Shown here piece by piece: positions 8,627 to 18,262 of a DNA stretch of 64,000 bases. Origin of the DNA: Pseudidiomarina woesei (GTDB lineage Bacteria > Pseudomonadota > Gammaproteobacteria > Enterobacterales > Alteromonadaceae); NCBI RefSeq assembly GCF_001418345.1, contig NZ_LIPW01000001.1:470429-534428 (forward strand), read 5' to 3'. Position 1 is the stretch's first letter. Each line of letters begins with the position of its first letter. The notes beneath the pieces were generated by a model. It made no database searches. It was given only the letters and a program-made list of their open reading frames with translations, and had not been told where the DNA came from. Both the position numbers and the translations under genes were made by a program.

Positions 8627-9208
8627 ATGGCATTTGAATTACCAGCATTGCCTTACGAGAAAAATGCACTTGAGCCACATATTTCAGCTGAAACCATTGA
8701 ATACCACTATGGTAAGCATCACCAAACTTACGTGACTAAGCTGAACGATGCGGTAAAAGGCACCGACCTTGAAGGCAAGTCACTCGAAGACATTATCAAG
8801 ACTTCAAAAGGCGGCGTATTTAACAACGCGGCCCAAGTATGGAACCACACGTTCTACTGGAACTGCCTAAGCCCAAATGGCGGCGGCGCACCAACTGGCG
8901 CTGTAGCTGACGCTATAAACGCGGCGTTCGGTTCATTCGACAAGTTCAAAGAAGAATTCAGCGCGCAAGCAGCTGGCAACTTCGGTTCAGGCTGGACTTG
9001 GCTGGTGAAAAAAGCTGACGGTTCAGTAGCTATCGTGAACACCAGCAACGCTGAAACCCCATTAACTGACTCGTCAGTTACCCCTATCCTAACCGTTGAC
9101 GTTTGGGAGCACGCTTATTACATCGATTATCGTAATGCACGCCCGAACTACTTAAACGCATTCTGGAACCTAGTAAACTGGGATTTCGTAGCGAAAAACT
9201 TTGCTTAA
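8627..9208 (+). CDS. sodB: Iron superoxide dismutase
   Basis: 193 residues, the exact SodB length. Starts [19 protein letters not shown]; metal ligands are in HYGKHHQTY, the WNHTFYW helix and [17 protein letters not shown] and GWTWL are typical of Fe rather than Mn enzymes. Converts superoxide to peroxide and oxygen in the cytoplasm. Monocistronic with AACGGAG as ribosome site and a strong terminator at 9227-9253. The about 200-bp upstream region is AT-rich; I did not find a convincing Fur box. Confidence 0.95.
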   Translation: MAFELPALPYEKNALEPHISAETIEYHYGKHHQTYVTKLNDAVKGTDLEGKSLEDIIKTSKGGVFNNAAQVWNHTFYWNCLSPNGGGAPTGAVADAINAAFGSFDKFKEEFSAQAAGNFGSGWTWLVKKADGSVAIVNTSNAETPLTDSSVTPILTVDVWEHAYYIDYRNARPNYLNAFWNLVNWDFVAKNFA

Positions 9209-9226
9209 TTAATAAGCCAGTTAATC

Positions 9227-9253
9227 AAAAGCCCGCTTCAAGCGGGCTTTTTT
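9227..9253. terminator. Bidirectional terminator between sodB and the ankyrin lipoprotein gene
   Basis: AAAAGCCCGCTT / AAGCGGGCTTTTTT is a near-perfect stem with A and T runs on both sides, so it can terminate both converging genes. Confidence 0.9.
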
Positions 9254-9260
9254 ATGTCGA

Positions 9261-10445
9261 TTAATCGGTCGTCTTTGCACCGTGGTATTCCAACAATTTC
9301 AACAACGCCGTTTTATTATTTTCTTTTGCTAAGTCAGCAATAGATTTGCCGCCATTGTTTATATTAAAAACCGACGCACCGTGCTCAATAAGCAGCTCAG
9401 CGAACTCAATAATTAACTCGTCATGTTGATAATTATCGTTCGCTAAAAACATCAAAGGTGTCCAACCGGTTGATGAACGTGGCTGTGGGTCTACTCCGGC
9501 ATCAAGTAATACTTTTGCCGTTTTTATATCGCCTTTATCTACCGCATATGACAATGCCGACCATCCTTCATTGTCGACCACATGAATATCCGAGTTTTGC
9601 GCTAATAATAACTCCGTCACGCTGTCACGACGTTGCCAAATACTCAATTGCAGGGCCGTAATGCCTTTATCCGACTGCACATCTATATTCACGCCGGCAT
9701 CTAATAATAGTTTCGTTATGGCCGCTATATTGGCCTCATCGGCTGTATTAATGCGATTGCCCGTTTGGTGTAGCGTTGTCCAATGACTAACCGATAGCGC
9801 ATTTGGGTTTGCGCCCAGTTCTAACAGTATTTTGCTGCTTTTAACAAAGCCCATTTGCACCGCATGGTGCAGTGCAGTCCATTGATTCACATCACGGGCT
9901 TCAATATCGGCACCCTGCTCTACCAATGCTTTAATAGTGGCTGGAAAATTCTTATTGGTGGCCATATGCAAAGCAGTGAACCCTGTTTTCTCATCTAAAC
10001 GCGCGTCAATGTCGCTATGTGCGGCTAATAACGGAATAAATTTCGGCTTCGACGACAAGGCGGCATAAATTAGCGGCGTGCGGCCGTACTTATCGCGTTT
10101 ATTCAGGTCAAACCCAACCTTCGCAAACACATCAATACAGTCGTAACACGACGAAATTATGGCAAGGTGAGAAAGTAAAGGGGCCGACTCAAGATGCCCA
10201 AAGTTAATATACCAATAGAATTTTTTTGCCTTGAGTAGCTGTTCTAATTCATCGGTTCGGTGTAAATAAACCGCGTGCATGGCTGCGGCCATGTCTTTAT
10301 CACCAAACTTGAAGTCATAATTGTCGGGTAATACAGGCCCTGCATATACTGGCTTATCAGATGATGTTGACTGACAACCAGCTAAACTTAGCAACAAGAC
10401 AATAGCTGTTAATTTTATAACGAGGATTAATTTTGAGGGGGTCAT
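9261..10445 (-). CDS. Ankyrin-repeat lipoprotein
   Basis: 394 residues. A lipoprotein signal peptide ends in the lipobox LAGC (Cys at about residue 24), so the mature protein is probably anchored to a membrane on the periplasmic side. The rest is about eight ankyrin repeats, recognised by TPLIYAAL, TALHMATN, TALHHAVQMG, TTLHQTG, TALQLSIWQ, SALSYAVDKGD and TPLMFLA units spaced about 33 residues apart. Such proteins act as protein-protein scaffolds; the partner is unknown. Convergent with sodB; some bacterial ankyrin proteins lie beside catalase genes, so a stress link is possible but not shown. Confidence 0.85.
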   Translation of the reverse strand: MTPSKLILVIKLTAIVLLLSLAGCQSTSSDKPVYAGPVLPDNYDFKFGDKDMAAAMHAVYLHRTDELEQLLKAKKFYWYINFGHLESAPLLSHLAIISSCYDCIDVFAKVGFDLNKRDKYGRTPLIYAALSSKPKFIPLLAAHSDIDARLDEKTGFTALHMATNKNFPATIKALVEQGADIEARDVNQWTALHHAVQMGFVKSSKILLELGANPNALSVSHWTTLHQTGNRINTADEANIAAITKLLLDAGVNIDVQSDKGITALQLSIWQRRDSVTELLLAQNSDIHVVDNEGWSALSYAVDKGDIKTAKVLLDAGVDPQPRSSTGWTPLMFLANDNYQHDELIIEFAELLIEHGASVFNINNGGKSIADLAKENNKTALLKLLEYHGAKTTD

Positions 10446-10536
10446 TAAGATTCACCAGTTTTTTATTATTATCTAGTGAATCTTAACCGAATTACTAATG
10501 CCGTGGCCAGCTAGCTAACTTCTCGTAGCTGCTTTT

Positions 10537-10604
10537 ATCTAATATCCAATATCTAATATCTAATATCTAATATCGCTCTTGCTCTTCTATCTTATCGCTT
10601 TTGC
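10537..10604. repeat. ATATTAG-type dispersed repeat with tandem units
   Basis: Five tandem-like units of ATCTAATATC (one as CCAATATC), then GCTCTTGC, then a degenerate ATCTTATCGCTTTTGC. It lies just past the fadR stop and shares the TAATATCGCTCTTG end with copies at 21868 and 48801. Confidence 0.75.
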
Positions 10605-10606
10605 AA

Positions 10607-11317
10607 TTATTCCACTAAATTATCGGGAATGTCGCCGCGCATGCTGTGCCAAATACGGCCCGACTGATAACCATATTCACGCACCAGCATCACCGCATCG
10701 TCACGACGCGAATCAGCAGCCATTTCTTTAAGATCTGCATAGTATTTACGCGCTAACTTACGGGCTTCAGCGTTCGAAAAATAAAAATTACCAATGCGCG
10801 AGTACAGGCCTTTAAAGCCATTAAGTACCAACACATAAATAGGATTGCCAGAGGCCTGCGCTAAATCATGGTTTAAGCGGTAATCGTATTGGCTAAATGC
10901 TTCAGCCGTGTCTTCTAAACCTTCTGCTTCTTGCAGTAATTCAGCGACTTTTTCGGGGGCGTTACGTACCGCTTGGCGAATATAAATAGCACTAATATTG
11001 GTACGTGCCGAAAGCAGTTGGTCAACTAACTCGGGCATGCCGTCTTCGTCTAGGCGCGCCAAGGTTTCTAGAATATTTAACCCAGAGGTTTCCCAAAAGT
11101 TATTCACGCGAGTTGGCTTGCCATGTTGAATGGTTAACCAGCCGTCGCGCGCTAAACGCTGCAACACTTCACGCAATGTGGTACGCGTCACACCAATCAA
11201 TTCGGAAAGCTCGCGTTCAGCTGGCAAAATTGTGCCAGGCGCAAAATGCCCGTTCCAGATTGATTTTACAATGTATTCTTCGGCAAAACCCGCTGGACTT
11301 TGTGCCTTGATGATCAT
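10607..11317 (-). CDS. fadR: Fatty acid metabolism regulator FadR
   Basis: 236 residues (E. coli 239). N-terminal GntR-type winged helix: [30 protein letters not shown] then [22 protein letters not shown], nearly the FadR signature. C-terminal FCD-like acyl-CoA-binding domain from residue 75. FadR represses beta-oxidation genes and activates fab genes; long-chain acyl-CoA releases it from DNA. A FadR-like operator (11403-11419) lies upstream, suggesting autoregulation. fadD, fadE and the FabH-like operon in this window are probable targets. Divergent from dsbB, as fadR and dsbB are near neighbours in E. coli. Confidence 0.95.
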   Translation of the reverse strand: MIIKAQSPAGFAEEYIVKSIWNGHFAPGTILPAERELSELIGVTRTTLREVLQRLARDGWLTIQHGKPTRVNNFWETSGLNILETLARLDEDGMPELVDQLLSARTNISAIYIRQAVRNAPEKVAELLQEAEGLEDTAEAFSQYDYRLNHDLAQASGNPIYVLVLNGFKGLYSRIGNFYFSNAEARKLARKYYADLKEMAADSRRDDAVMLVREYGYQSGRIWHSMRGDIPDNLVE

Positions 11318-11402
11318 GAAATGGCCTGTGTTTTGAATAACGTTGCCTATAATAGGTTGCTATTTGTTATATTTACAAGACCTTCAATTCTAGCAGCCTT
11401 TG

Positions 11403-11419
11403 CAATGGTCGGACAAGTT
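11403..11419. promoter_or_regulatory. FadR-like operator in the fadR/dsbB intergenic region
   Basis: CAATGGTCGGACAAGTT matches the FadR consensus core TGGTCnGACnn with a central base at 11411. It lies 86 nt upstream of fadR and 87 nt upstream of dsbB, so it could serve either. Sequence match only. Confidence 0.6.
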
Positions 11420-11505
11420 TTGTAAAGCTTCTTAACGCAATATTATCGACAAGCCAAAAGCACTCAGGTAAGGTGCTGAGCAATTAACAATATCAAGGTG
11501 AATTC

Positions 11506-12027
11506 ATGCTCAATTTTTTAGCTAAACTGCCCGCCAAACGCGGTGCTTGGGCGTTACTGGCAGGTTCGTGTTTTGGCCTGTTAGCCGCAGCGCTTTTCTT
11601 TCAGTACCAAATGGGCCTTGAGCCCTGCGTAAAGTGCATTGAACAACGTACGGCGGTACTTGCTATTGGCTTGGCGGCGTTAGTTCCGCTAGTTGCGCCA
11701 CAGGTTGTTTGGGCCCGTCTCGTCGGTTATGTAGGCTGGTTACTTGCAGCAGTTTGGGGTTGGCGTATTGCCACTAGCCATTTAGAAATACAAAATGCCG
11801 AGAATAATTGGTTATTTGTATGCGACATGTACCCAGGCTTTCCAAGCTGGATGCCATTGCACGAATGGATTCCAAGTTTTTTCGCCGCGCCGGGACAATG
11901 TGGTGAAATTGATTGGCAGTTTGTTGGTATCAGTATGCCGGGCTGGATGCAGATTCTTTTTGCAGCCTACGCAATTGCCGCGGTACTCATTATTTTGGCA
12001 CGGCTACTCAAGCTACGCCGCCTGTAA
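11506..12027 (+). CDS. dsbB: Disulfide bond formation protein DsbB
   Basis: 173 residues with four membrane segments. The two redox pairs are present: Cys41-Cys44 as CVKC in the first periplasmic loop and Cys106/Cys132 in the second (CDMYPGFPSWMPLHEW ... GQCG). DsbB reoxidises periplasmic DsbA and passes electrons to ubiquinone or menaquinone; Arg48 after the first pair is the conserved quinone-site residue. SD-like AAGGTG is 5 nt before the ATG. Convergent with ycgN with only 9 nt between. Confidence 0.93.
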   Translation: MLNFLAKLPAKRGAWALLAGSCFGLLAAALFFQYQMGLEPCVKCIEQRTAVLAIGLAALVPLVAPQVVWARLVGYVGWLLAAVWGWRIATSHLEIQNAENNWLFVCDMYPGFPSWMPLHEWIPSFFAAPGQCGEIDWQFVGISMPGWMQILFAAYAIAAVLIILARLLKLRRL

Positions 12028-12036
12028 CCGCGCAAA

Positions 12037-12486
12037 TCAATCACTATCGTTTAAAGGCCAAGTAACAATTCTTAATTCAAGATCTTCCGTTACTTGGTCT
12101 TCGCTATCCACCAACCCCGCCGCACTCATGCCAGCAGCCATCATGGGCCCACGATCGCCATCGTGCAATAACGGGTGCCAACTGGCTAAACCACGCCCTT
12201 CGGCCAAGCGCCGATAAGCACAGCTTGGTGGCATGTAATCAAGATCGTAAACATTCGCAGGGGTAATCACCACACAATCTGGCACATGCCGTTTGCGGTT
12301 CGCATAATCGGAACAAAAACCAGTTTTGGTGTTGAGTAACCGACAACTCACGTCGGTATAGTGAATGACTTCTTGCTGATCGTCTTCGTCAATCAGTTTG
12401 TGCAAACAGCACTTGCCACAACCGTCACACAATGACTCCCACTCTTCGTGGGTCATTTGCTCCAGTGTCTTTTCTTGCCAGAACAT
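12037..12486 (-). CDS. ycgN: YcgN family cysteine-cluster protein (UPF0260)
   Basis: 149 residues from the ATG at 12486, whose A is the last base of the ycgM stop (TAATG). Contains the CDGCGKCCLHK cysteine cluster near residue 22, a later Cys in SCRLLN, FCSDYANR, and CVVITPANV. The family (YcgN/UPF0260) is thought to bind a metal or Fe-S cluster; no reaction is established. Last gene of the rnd-ycgL-mltB-ycgM-ycgN run. Confidence 0.9.
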   Translation of the reverse strand: MFWQEKTLEQMTHEEWESLCDGCGKCCLHKLIDEDDQQEVIHYTDVSCRLLNTKTGFCSDYANRKRHVPDCVVITPANVYDLDYMPPSCAYRRLAEGRGLASWHPLLHDGDRGPMMAAGMSAAGLVDSEDQVTEDLELRIVTWPLNDSD

Positions 12487-13130
12487 TAGGCCTCGCAACG
12501 CACAGAGCCGTGCCACTGCCAGTGCTTATCGCCTTGGCTTAAATGCAACGTCAGCTGATCGTTTAGCGCCAATGATGCGACACCCGCTGGGGTTCCGGTT
12601 AAAACGATATCGCCCGGCTGCAAGGTAAACTGCTGACTGATATCGGCTAACAGATCATCGATGGCAAAAATCATCTGGTGGCTGTGACCCACTTGCCGAG
12701 TCTGGTCGTTGACTTCAAGTTGAATGGTAAAATCACCGCCATTTTCTAATTCGTTAAGCGACACCATTGGCCCCAAAACGCACGAGCCATCGAAGGCTTT
12801 AGCGCGTTCCCACGGCTGCCCTGCAGCTTTTAACTCGCTTTGCACTTGGCGCAAGGTTAAATCAAGCGCCACGCCGTACCCAGCAATCGCCTGCTGCGCT
12901 TGCTCCGTTGTCGCTTTACGTAACGGTTGACCAATATAAACGGCCAATTCAATTTCATGTTGGCACTCGCCTTGATCGCTTGGAATAACCACGTCAGGCA
13001 AATAGCTAATCGCCGAGGGTGGCTTCATAAATAACAACGGCCGTGTCGGTAATGGATTATTTAATTCTTCTGCATGGGCCGCATAATTGCGGCCCACACA
13101 GACTATTTTAGAAGGGTTCGGCAGGCTCAT
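12486..13130 (-). CDS. ycgM: Fumarylacetoacetate hydrolase family protein YcgM
   Basis: 214 residues. FAH-fold hydrolase/decarboxylase: KIVCVGRNYAAHAEEL start, ECQHEIELAVYIG with the divalent-metal Glu pair, GYGVALDLTLRQVQ, KAFDGSCVLGP and GDIVLTGTPAGV. YcgM is related to acylpyruvases and oxaloacetate-handling enzymes; the exact substrate is uncertain. Tightly coupled: its ATG overlaps the mltB stop by 4 nt and its stop overlaps the ycgN start. Confidence 0.92.
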   Translation of the reverse strand: MSLPNPSKIVCVGRNYAAHAEELNNPLPTRPLLFMKPPSAISYLPDVVIPSDQGECQHEIELAVYIGQPLRKATTEQAQQAIAGYGVALDLTLRQVQSELKAAGQPWERAKAFDGSCVLGPMVSLNELENGGDFTIQLEVNDQTRQVGHSHQMIFAIDDLLADISQQFTLQPGDIVLTGTPAGVASLALNDQLTLHLSQGDKHWQWHGSVRCEA

Positions 13131-14137
13131 CGTGGAAAGCGAATTCGATCAGATAAATACCCGACCGCGGCCACAAAATAATGCGAGCGGTTCCAACGCA
13201 TTAACGCGTCGTAATTGTCGTAAGCCAAATAAACACGGCCTTTGTTATCATCAGGAATAACCACCGAGGCTTGCAGATCATCGCGTTGCGGTAAATCTGA
13301 GCCGTCATAACGGCGCACGCCTAGTGCTTGCCATTGCGCCAATGTTTTCTTAGTTTTCAAGCCGGCTAACTTGGTATCAAAGCCTTCCGGCAGTTGCACT
13401 TGGCGGCCCCAAGTGACGTCATCTCGCCAACCAACAGATTTTAAATAATTGGCTGCTGACGCAAACACATCGCCCATTGAGCCCCAAATATCTTTACGAC
13501 CATCACCGTCGTAATCAATGGCATATTGCATAAATGAGCTTGGCATAAATTGGGTTTGGCCCATTGCGCCAGCCCACGAGCCTCGCATCTGCTCAATATC
13601 AATGTGGCCTTCTTCAACAATAGTTAACGCGTGCCAAAGCTCTTTCTTAAAAAATGCTTCGCGGCGTCCTTCATAAGCCATGGTCGTTAGCGCTGATATA
13701 ACATCTTGGCCACCGGTAAAGCTACCAAAATTGGTTTCAATACCCCACAGCGCCACAATAAAGCGCGGTTGCACGCCAAATTCTTTGCCAATTTTTTCTA
13801 GCAATTCGCGGTGTTCCTCAAGCTTTTCCACTGCTTTTTTTGCTTTCCACTCTGGCACCGCACGCGGTAAATAGGTATCGAGCGTTAGCTTAAATTCCGG
13901 TTGGTTGCGGTCGGCTTTTACCGAACGCTGATAAAAGCGCGCGTTGGCAAAGGCTTTATCTAAAGTTGCTTGGCTGTACCCATCCGCCAGCGCTTCTTGT
14001 TTGATGATTTCAACGTAAGCCGCAAAACCCTCCGCGTTTTTCTCATTAGCGTCGGCTTCTTGCGCCACAGTGGCCGAAGCCCACAAACTCATCACCCCAA
14101 GGGCAAATAATCGAAAAATTGGCATGGTAACTTGCAT
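13127..14137 (-). CDS. Lytic murein transglycosylase, MltB family
   Basis: 336 residues. A cleavable signal peptide ends near ATVAQ; there is no lipobox Cys, so it is soluble periplasmic rather than lipid-anchored like E. coli MltB. Catalytic Glu lies in ALWGIETNFGSFTGG; MRGSWAGAMGQTQFMPSSF and DYDGDGRKDIWGSMGDVFASAANYL are the family signatures. Cleaves the MurNAc-GlcNAc bond to 1,6-anhydro-MurNAc. Its product would feed AmpG-type recycling (an ampG gene is at 52.7 kb). Overlaps ycgL by 1 nt and ycgM by 4 nt. Confidence 0.9.
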   Translation of the reverse strand: MQVTMPIFRLFALGVMSLWASATVAQEADANEKNAEGFAAYVEIIKQEALADGYSQATLDKAFANARFYQRSVKADRNQPEFKLTLDTYLPRAVPEWKAKKAVEKLEEHRELLEKIGKEFGVQPRFIVALWGIETNFGSFTGGQDVISALTTMAYEGRREAFFKKELWHALTIVEEGHIDIEQMRGSWAGAMGQTQFMPSSFMQYAIDYDGDGRKDIWGSMGDVFASAANYLKSVGWRDDVTWGRQVQLPEGFDTKLAGLKTKKTLAQWQALGVRRYDGSDLPQRDDLQASVVIPDDNKGRVYLAYDNYDALMRWNRSHYFVAAVGYLSDRIRFPR

Positions 14138-14418
14138 CAGCGTGCAGACTCCTGTTGTTGCTTTTTGTGAGCATCCAATAAGCTTTCTTGCTTTGGTGGC
14201 ATTTGTAAGTAATAACCAGGCTCTTCGAGATGTTGCTTTAGCTCAGCAACACTCATACGAGCCAGTTTGCGCTCATCTTTAAGCGCCATGGTCATTACAT
14301 GTATAGGTTGACCAAAGCTTTTCTGCAAAGGTTCAGGAATTTTTGTAAAGTCAGCCGGATGCGGCAGGTACAAATAGGTATCAGCCCGCTTCGGACTGCG
14401 GTAAATCGCACACAACAT
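14137..14418 (-). CDS. ycgL: YcgL domain protein (UPF0745)
   Basis: 93 residues, standard for the family. Starts MLCAIYRSPKRADTYLYL, with PEPLQKSFGQP and GYYLQMPP, the conserved blocks of YcgL. Small alpha/beta protein of unknown function. It sits 2 nt after rnd and shares one base with the mltB start. Confidence 0.93.
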   Translation of the reverse strand: MLCAIYRSPKRADTYLYLPHPADFTKIPEPLQKSFGQPIHVMTMALKDERKLARMSVAELKQHLEEPGYYLQMPPKQESLLDAHKKQQQESAR

Positions 14419-14420
14419 GC

Positions 14421-15554
14421 TTAACGATCCCGTTTAAAAATGGCTTCCAAGTGAGTACTAAGCTTAGCGCCCCGCCAGCCCACGTACAAGTCCGGTGGTG
14501 ACAGGTCAGACTTGGCTTCGTTTGGTACTTGCCACTGCCAATGAATCACATCATTAATTTGCCGACGCGAAGCAACCATACCTGGCTCAATACCAAGTTC
14601 TTTGGCTAATGCGGTAATTTGCTGCTTAATGGCATTAAAAACTGGTTTGTAGCCTCGCATATCCGTTAACCGTTCCAGCTGAGCTGGCAATTCGGTTGCG
14701 GCTTTACCTTGGCGAATCGCCGCTAATAAATCATCGCCAGCATAGCGAATGGTCATGGGCGACAAGTCGGTAATCCCTCGCAATTGCCCCGTGGTTTCAG
14801 GCATGCGCCGAGCTAGCTCAAGCAAGGTGTGATCTTTCGCGACAAAGCCCAGTGGAATATCTGATTTTTTCGCCCGATCTAAGCGCCAGCCCATCAGCTC
14901 ACGCAATACAGCTAATTGTTGACGATTACACTGCCAGGCATTGCCAAAGAACAAATAGAGCCACTTTGTCGGCGTTTGTTCACCACGTTTAGCCACTTGC
15001 AGTGCACTTTCCGCTTCAACCAATTCAAGCTTTTCAGCCGAAAGCTCGGAGCGTAAACGGGGGTAAATATCATGTAGGTAAAACACATCAGCGGCGGCAT
15101 AATCCAACTGTTCAGGCGCTAAAGGCCGTTGCATCCAGTCGGTTCGTGACTGTGATTTGTCCACCTCAATGTCGGTATAGTGCTTCACCAATGCCGCATA
15201 GCCCAACGCTTCGCCATGCCCGGCAAATGCTGCGCCAATTTGGGTATCAAAAATATGCGTGGGAATTTGGCCCATGTGCTGGGCTAATATCTCGTAATCT
15301 TCGCCGCCAGCATGAATGACAATGTGCACGTTTGGGTCTTTCAAAAGCTCCCAAAACGGCTCGAGATCAAGCCCAACAACAGGATCAATCAACACCAATT
15401 GATCGGCCGCGCGCACTTGCACTAAGCCTAAGCGTGCATAGTAAGTGCGGTTGCGAACAAACTCGGTATCTAATGCAAGATAAGGAACGTGCCGAGCGTG
15501 CTCGCAAAAAGCCAGCAGCTCAGCATTAGAGGTTATAACCTGATAGGGCAACAT
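14421..15554 (-). CDS. rnd: Ribonuclease D
   Basis: 377 residues (E. coli 375). DEDD 3'-5' exonuclease domain at the N-terminus: Asp29 and Glu31 in LALDTEFVR, IHAGGEDYEIL, and YAAADVFYLHDIY; then two HRDC-type helical domains (AVLRELMGWRLDRAK and ERLTDMRGYKP regions). Trims tRNA and other small RNA 3' ends. It lies 3 nt after fadD, the same fadD-rnd pairing as in E. coli. Confidence 0.95.
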   Translation of the reverse strand: MLPYQVITSNAELLAFCEHARHVPYLALDTEFVRNRTYYARLGLVQVRAADQLVLIDPVVGLDLEPFWELLKDPNVHIVIHAGGEDYEILAQHMGQIPTHIFDTQIGAAFAGHGEALGYAALVKHYTDIEVDKSQSRTDWMQRPLAPEQLDYAAADVFYLHDIYPRLRSELSAEKLELVEAESALQVAKRGEQTPTKWLYLFFGNAWQCNRQQLAVLRELMGWRLDRAKKSDIPLGFVAKDHTLLELARRMPETTGQLRGITDLSPMTIRYAGDDLLAAIRQGKAATELPAQLERLTDMRGYKPVFNAIKQQITALAKELGIEPGMVASRRQINDVIHWQWQVPNEAKSDLSPPDLYVGWRGAKLSTHLEAIFKRDR

Positions 15555-15557
15555 GTG

Positions 15558-17237
15558 TTAGTTCGACTTCGCCTCTTCTTCGTCACGCAGCTCGCGGCGA
15601 AGTATTTTACCGACATTGCTTTTCGGCAACTCGTCGCGAAACTCAACAAACTTAGGTACTTTGTAGCCGGTCATGTTCTCACGCGCAAAGGTAATCAACT
15701 CTTTTTCAGTTAATGACTGGTCTTTGCGCACCACAAAAACTTTCACGGCTTCGCCCGAGCTGTCATGTGGAACACCAATAGCTGCGGCTTCAAGTACTTT
15801 GGGGTGATCAACAATCACGTCTTCAATTTCGTTCGGATACACATTAAAGCCCGACACCAAAATCATGTCTTTCTTACGATCGACAATTTTGAAGAAGCCC
15901 TGCTCGTCCATCACGCCAATATCACCGGTTGCGAACCAATCGCCGTCGCGCATGACTTTTTCAGTTTCATCCGGACGGTTCAAGTAACCCACCATGACTT
16001 GAGGGCCGCGCACTTGAAGTTCGCCCGCTTCGCCTTGTGGCAATACTTCACCCGAGTCAACGTCAACAATCCGCACTTCGGTTGATGGCAAAGGAATACC
16101 AATAGTGCCGTTATAATGCTCAATGTCGGTTGGGTTTACAGTAACAACCGGTGAGCATTCGGTTAGGCCGTAACCTTCCAATAATCGTGATTTAGTAACT
16201 CGCTCCCAGTGCTCTGCAACGGAACGCTGCACAGCCATACCGCCGCCCAAAGCAATTTTAAGATGCGAAAAGTCTAAATCTTTGAAGCCTTCGGCGTGTA
16301 ACAAGCCGTTGAACAAGGTATTTACGCCAGAAATCATCGAGAACGGATACTTACCCAGCTCTTTCACGAAGGCTTTCATGTCACGCGGGTTGGTAATTAA
16401 AATATTACGCCCACCGTGCTTCATGAAGGTTAAGCAGTTCGCCGTTAAAGCAAAAATATGGTACAGCGGCAGCGCGGTAACAATAGTTTCTTCACCGTCA
16501 TCAACAAGTGGTGCAACAATGGCAGATACCATTTCTAAATTAGCAACCATGTTACGGTGTGACAGCATTGCGCCTTTTGCCAGCCCTGTGGTACCGCCGG
16601 TGTACTGCAAAAACGCCAAGTCGTCGCCGTTCATTTGCGGGCGTTGGTATTCTGCTTTAGCACCTTGGCTGAGCGCTGCACGGAAGGTTTCGGTGTTGTT
16701 GAGCTTGTAGCTCGGCACCATTTTCTTCACGTACTTAACAACCGCGTTCACAATCCAGCGCTTCGGCGCCGGCAGCATGTCACCTATGGCCGTTAAAATA
16801 ACTTTTTTAACAGGTACATCAGCTTCAACCTTTTGCAAGGTGTCAGCGAAGTTATCCAAAATTACAATGGTTTTGGCGTTCGCGTCCGACAATTGATGCT
16901 TTAGTTCGCGTGCCGTATACAGTGGGTTGACATTCACCACCACTAAGCCAGCGCGCAATGCACCAAACAAGGCAATGGGGTACTGCAGCAAGTTTGGCAT
17001 CATAATGGCCAAGGCATCGCCTTTTTTAAGGCCTTGCTGTTGTAAATATGCCGCAAATTGGCGTGACAATACGTCTAATTCATTGAAGGATAGCTCGGTA
17101 TCCATGTTGACGTAGGCGATTTTGTCGCCATATTTTTCGATGCTCTGTTCGAAAATATCGACCAGCGAATTAAAGTGGTCCGGATCAATCGTTTCCGGTA
17201 CGCCAGCTGGATAACGTTGTAGCCAAATTTTATCCAC
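15558..17237 (-). CDS. fadD: Long-chain-fatty-acid--CoA ligase FadD
   Basis: About 559 residues. AMP-binding signature [16 protein letters not shown], the YGLTE motif, and the FACS motif [22 protein letters not shown] are intact, ending in [16 protein letters not shown]. Activates imported long-chain fatty acids to acyl-CoA with ATP; membrane-associated. Start choice: GTG at 17237 gives [12 protein letters not shown], which aligns at residue 1 with E. coli FadD and has AGGAG 10 nt upstream. ATGs at 17246 and 17258 have an overlapping or no Shine-Dalgarno. A FadR-like site lies at 17298-17314. Confidence 0.95.
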   Translation of the reverse strand: MDKIWLQRYPAGVPETIDPDHFNSLVDIFEQSIEKYGDKIAYVNMDTELSFNELDVLSRQFAAYLQQQGLKKGDALAIMMPNLLQYPIALFGALRAGLVVVNVNPLYTARELKHQLSDANAKTIVILDNFADTLQKVEADVPVKKVILTAIGDMLPAPKRWIVNAVVKYVKKMVPSYKLNNTETFRAALSQGAKAEYQRPQMNGDDLAFLQYTGGTTGLAKGAMLSHRNMVANLEMVSAIVAPLVDDGEETIVTALPLYHIFALTANCLTFMKHGGRNILITNPRDMKAFVKELGKYPFSMISGVNTLFNGLLHAEGFKDLDFSHLKIALGGGMAVQRSVAEHWERVTKSRLLEGYGLTECSPVVTVNPTDIEHYNGTIGIPLPSTEVRIVDVDSGEVLPQGEAGELQVRGPQVMVGYLNRPDETEKVMRDGDWFATGDIGVMDEQGFFKIVDRKKDMILVSGFNVYPNEIEDVIVDHPKVLEAAAIGVPHDSSGEAVKVFVVRKDQSLTEKELITFARENMTGYKVPKFVEFRDELPKSNVGKILRRELRDEEEAKSN

Positions 17238-17297
17238 GCGCTTCATGCTCCTGAACAAATAAATTTAAATATTTTAATTTTTGTAACGCGTAATCAT

Positions 17298-17314
17298 CGC
17301 ATATCCGACCAGTG
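17298..17314 (-). promoter_or_regulatory. FadR-like operator upstream of fadD
   Basis: On the minus strand CACTGGTCGGATATGCG matches the FadR core (CTGGTCnGA) around base 17306, about 60 nt upstream of the fadD start. FadR repression of fadD is established in E. coli, which makes this the most credible of the sites here. Confidence 0.7.
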
Positions 17315-17318
17315 TTGC

Positions 17319-18230
17319 CTAGCCGTTGTGTGAGCGAGTTATCTGTGATAATAGCCCAATAATCGCAGTTGGCTGTTCCATGTGTACATGGTGACCGCCT
17401 TCTATCTCATGCACTTTTAACTGCTTTACGTATGGCTGCCAGGCTTTTATTGCTTGCTTTAAACGTTCATGTCCAGCAGTTCCGAGCACCACATCAAACG
17501 AGCAGGTAATATGGCTTAGCACATCGGCTATTTGCTCTGCCGTTAACCGCACCGGTGACTTTAAGCGTAGTTGCCCGTCTGCGCGAAAGCGAAAGTCATA
17601 CTCTCCGAGTTGCTCAATGCCGCGGGCGACCAATAACGCCGCTAATTCTCGCGAAAAATCGCCGGCGTGCGTACGCGCTGCAATGGCAGTATTCAAATCA
17701 CGATAATGTGGGCGTTTTTTATCTTGCTGCTGCCAGCGACTTTGAAAGCCTTGCCGCAAATCCTCGGTGGTTTCTGCAGCTGTTGACGCTAACAGCCCAA
17801 ATGCTTCAATTGCCAGCAGGTGCTTGACACGTTGCGGCTCTATTCCGGCAAACATGTTGGCCACATAAGCTCCCATAGAATGCGCCACAATAGTTACCTG
17901 CGGCCACTGTTGCTGCTGGCACAGATACCACAGGTCATAAACGTAATCCATAAACGGATAATAGTTACCAACCGGACGATGGTCACTATGTCCATGGCCG
18001 GCCCAATCGATTGCGATCAGCCGATAACGCTGCGCTAGCTCGCTCTTTAAAAAAGCATCAGCCACTGGCACAAAACTGTGTGCATTATCCAGCCACCCAT
18101 GTAATGCCAACAATGGCTCACCCTCGGGGTTCCCCCAAGCTAGCCCGCGTATAACACCCCAAGGCAATTGAAAAGCAACAGGCTCGGCACATTGCCGAGC
18201 CTGTTGGAATAACAATGTATTGTCTAACAT
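17319..18230 (-). CDS. Alpha/beta hydrolase
   Basis: 303 residues. HGWLDNAHSF oxyanion region, IAIDWAGHGHSD, nucleophile elbow VAHSMGAYVA (Ser about 118), and a late GGHHVHME with the probable catalytic His. The elbow has Ala in place of the first Gly of GxSxG. Substrate unknown; an esterase or thioesterase role is possible given fadD next door (89 nt upstream). In E. coli yeaY and fadD are adjacent; here this hydrolase sits between them. Confidence 0.8.
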   Translation of the reverse strand: MLDNTLLFQQARQCAEPVAFQLPWGVIRGLAWGNPEGEPLLALHGWLDNAHSFVPVADAFLKSELAQRYRLIAIDWAGHGHSDHRPVGNYYPFMDYVYDLWYLCQQQQWPQVTIVAHSMGAYVANMFAGIEPQRVKHLLAIEAFGLLASTAAETTEDLRQGFQSRWQQQDKKRPHYRDLNTAIAARTHAGDFSRELAALLVARGIEQLGEYDFRFRADGQLRLKSPVRLTAEQIADVLSHITCSFDVVLGTAGHERLKQAIKAWQPYVKQLKVHEIEGGHHVHMEQPTAIIGLLSQITRSHNG

Positions 18231-18262
18231 GCTAATTTGACTTTGGTTATTATCGGTTATTT

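Noticed and set aside
10537-10604. Tandem ATATTAG units as a CRISPR array
   Set aside because: Units are about 10 bp, have no unique spacers, and no cas gene is nearby.
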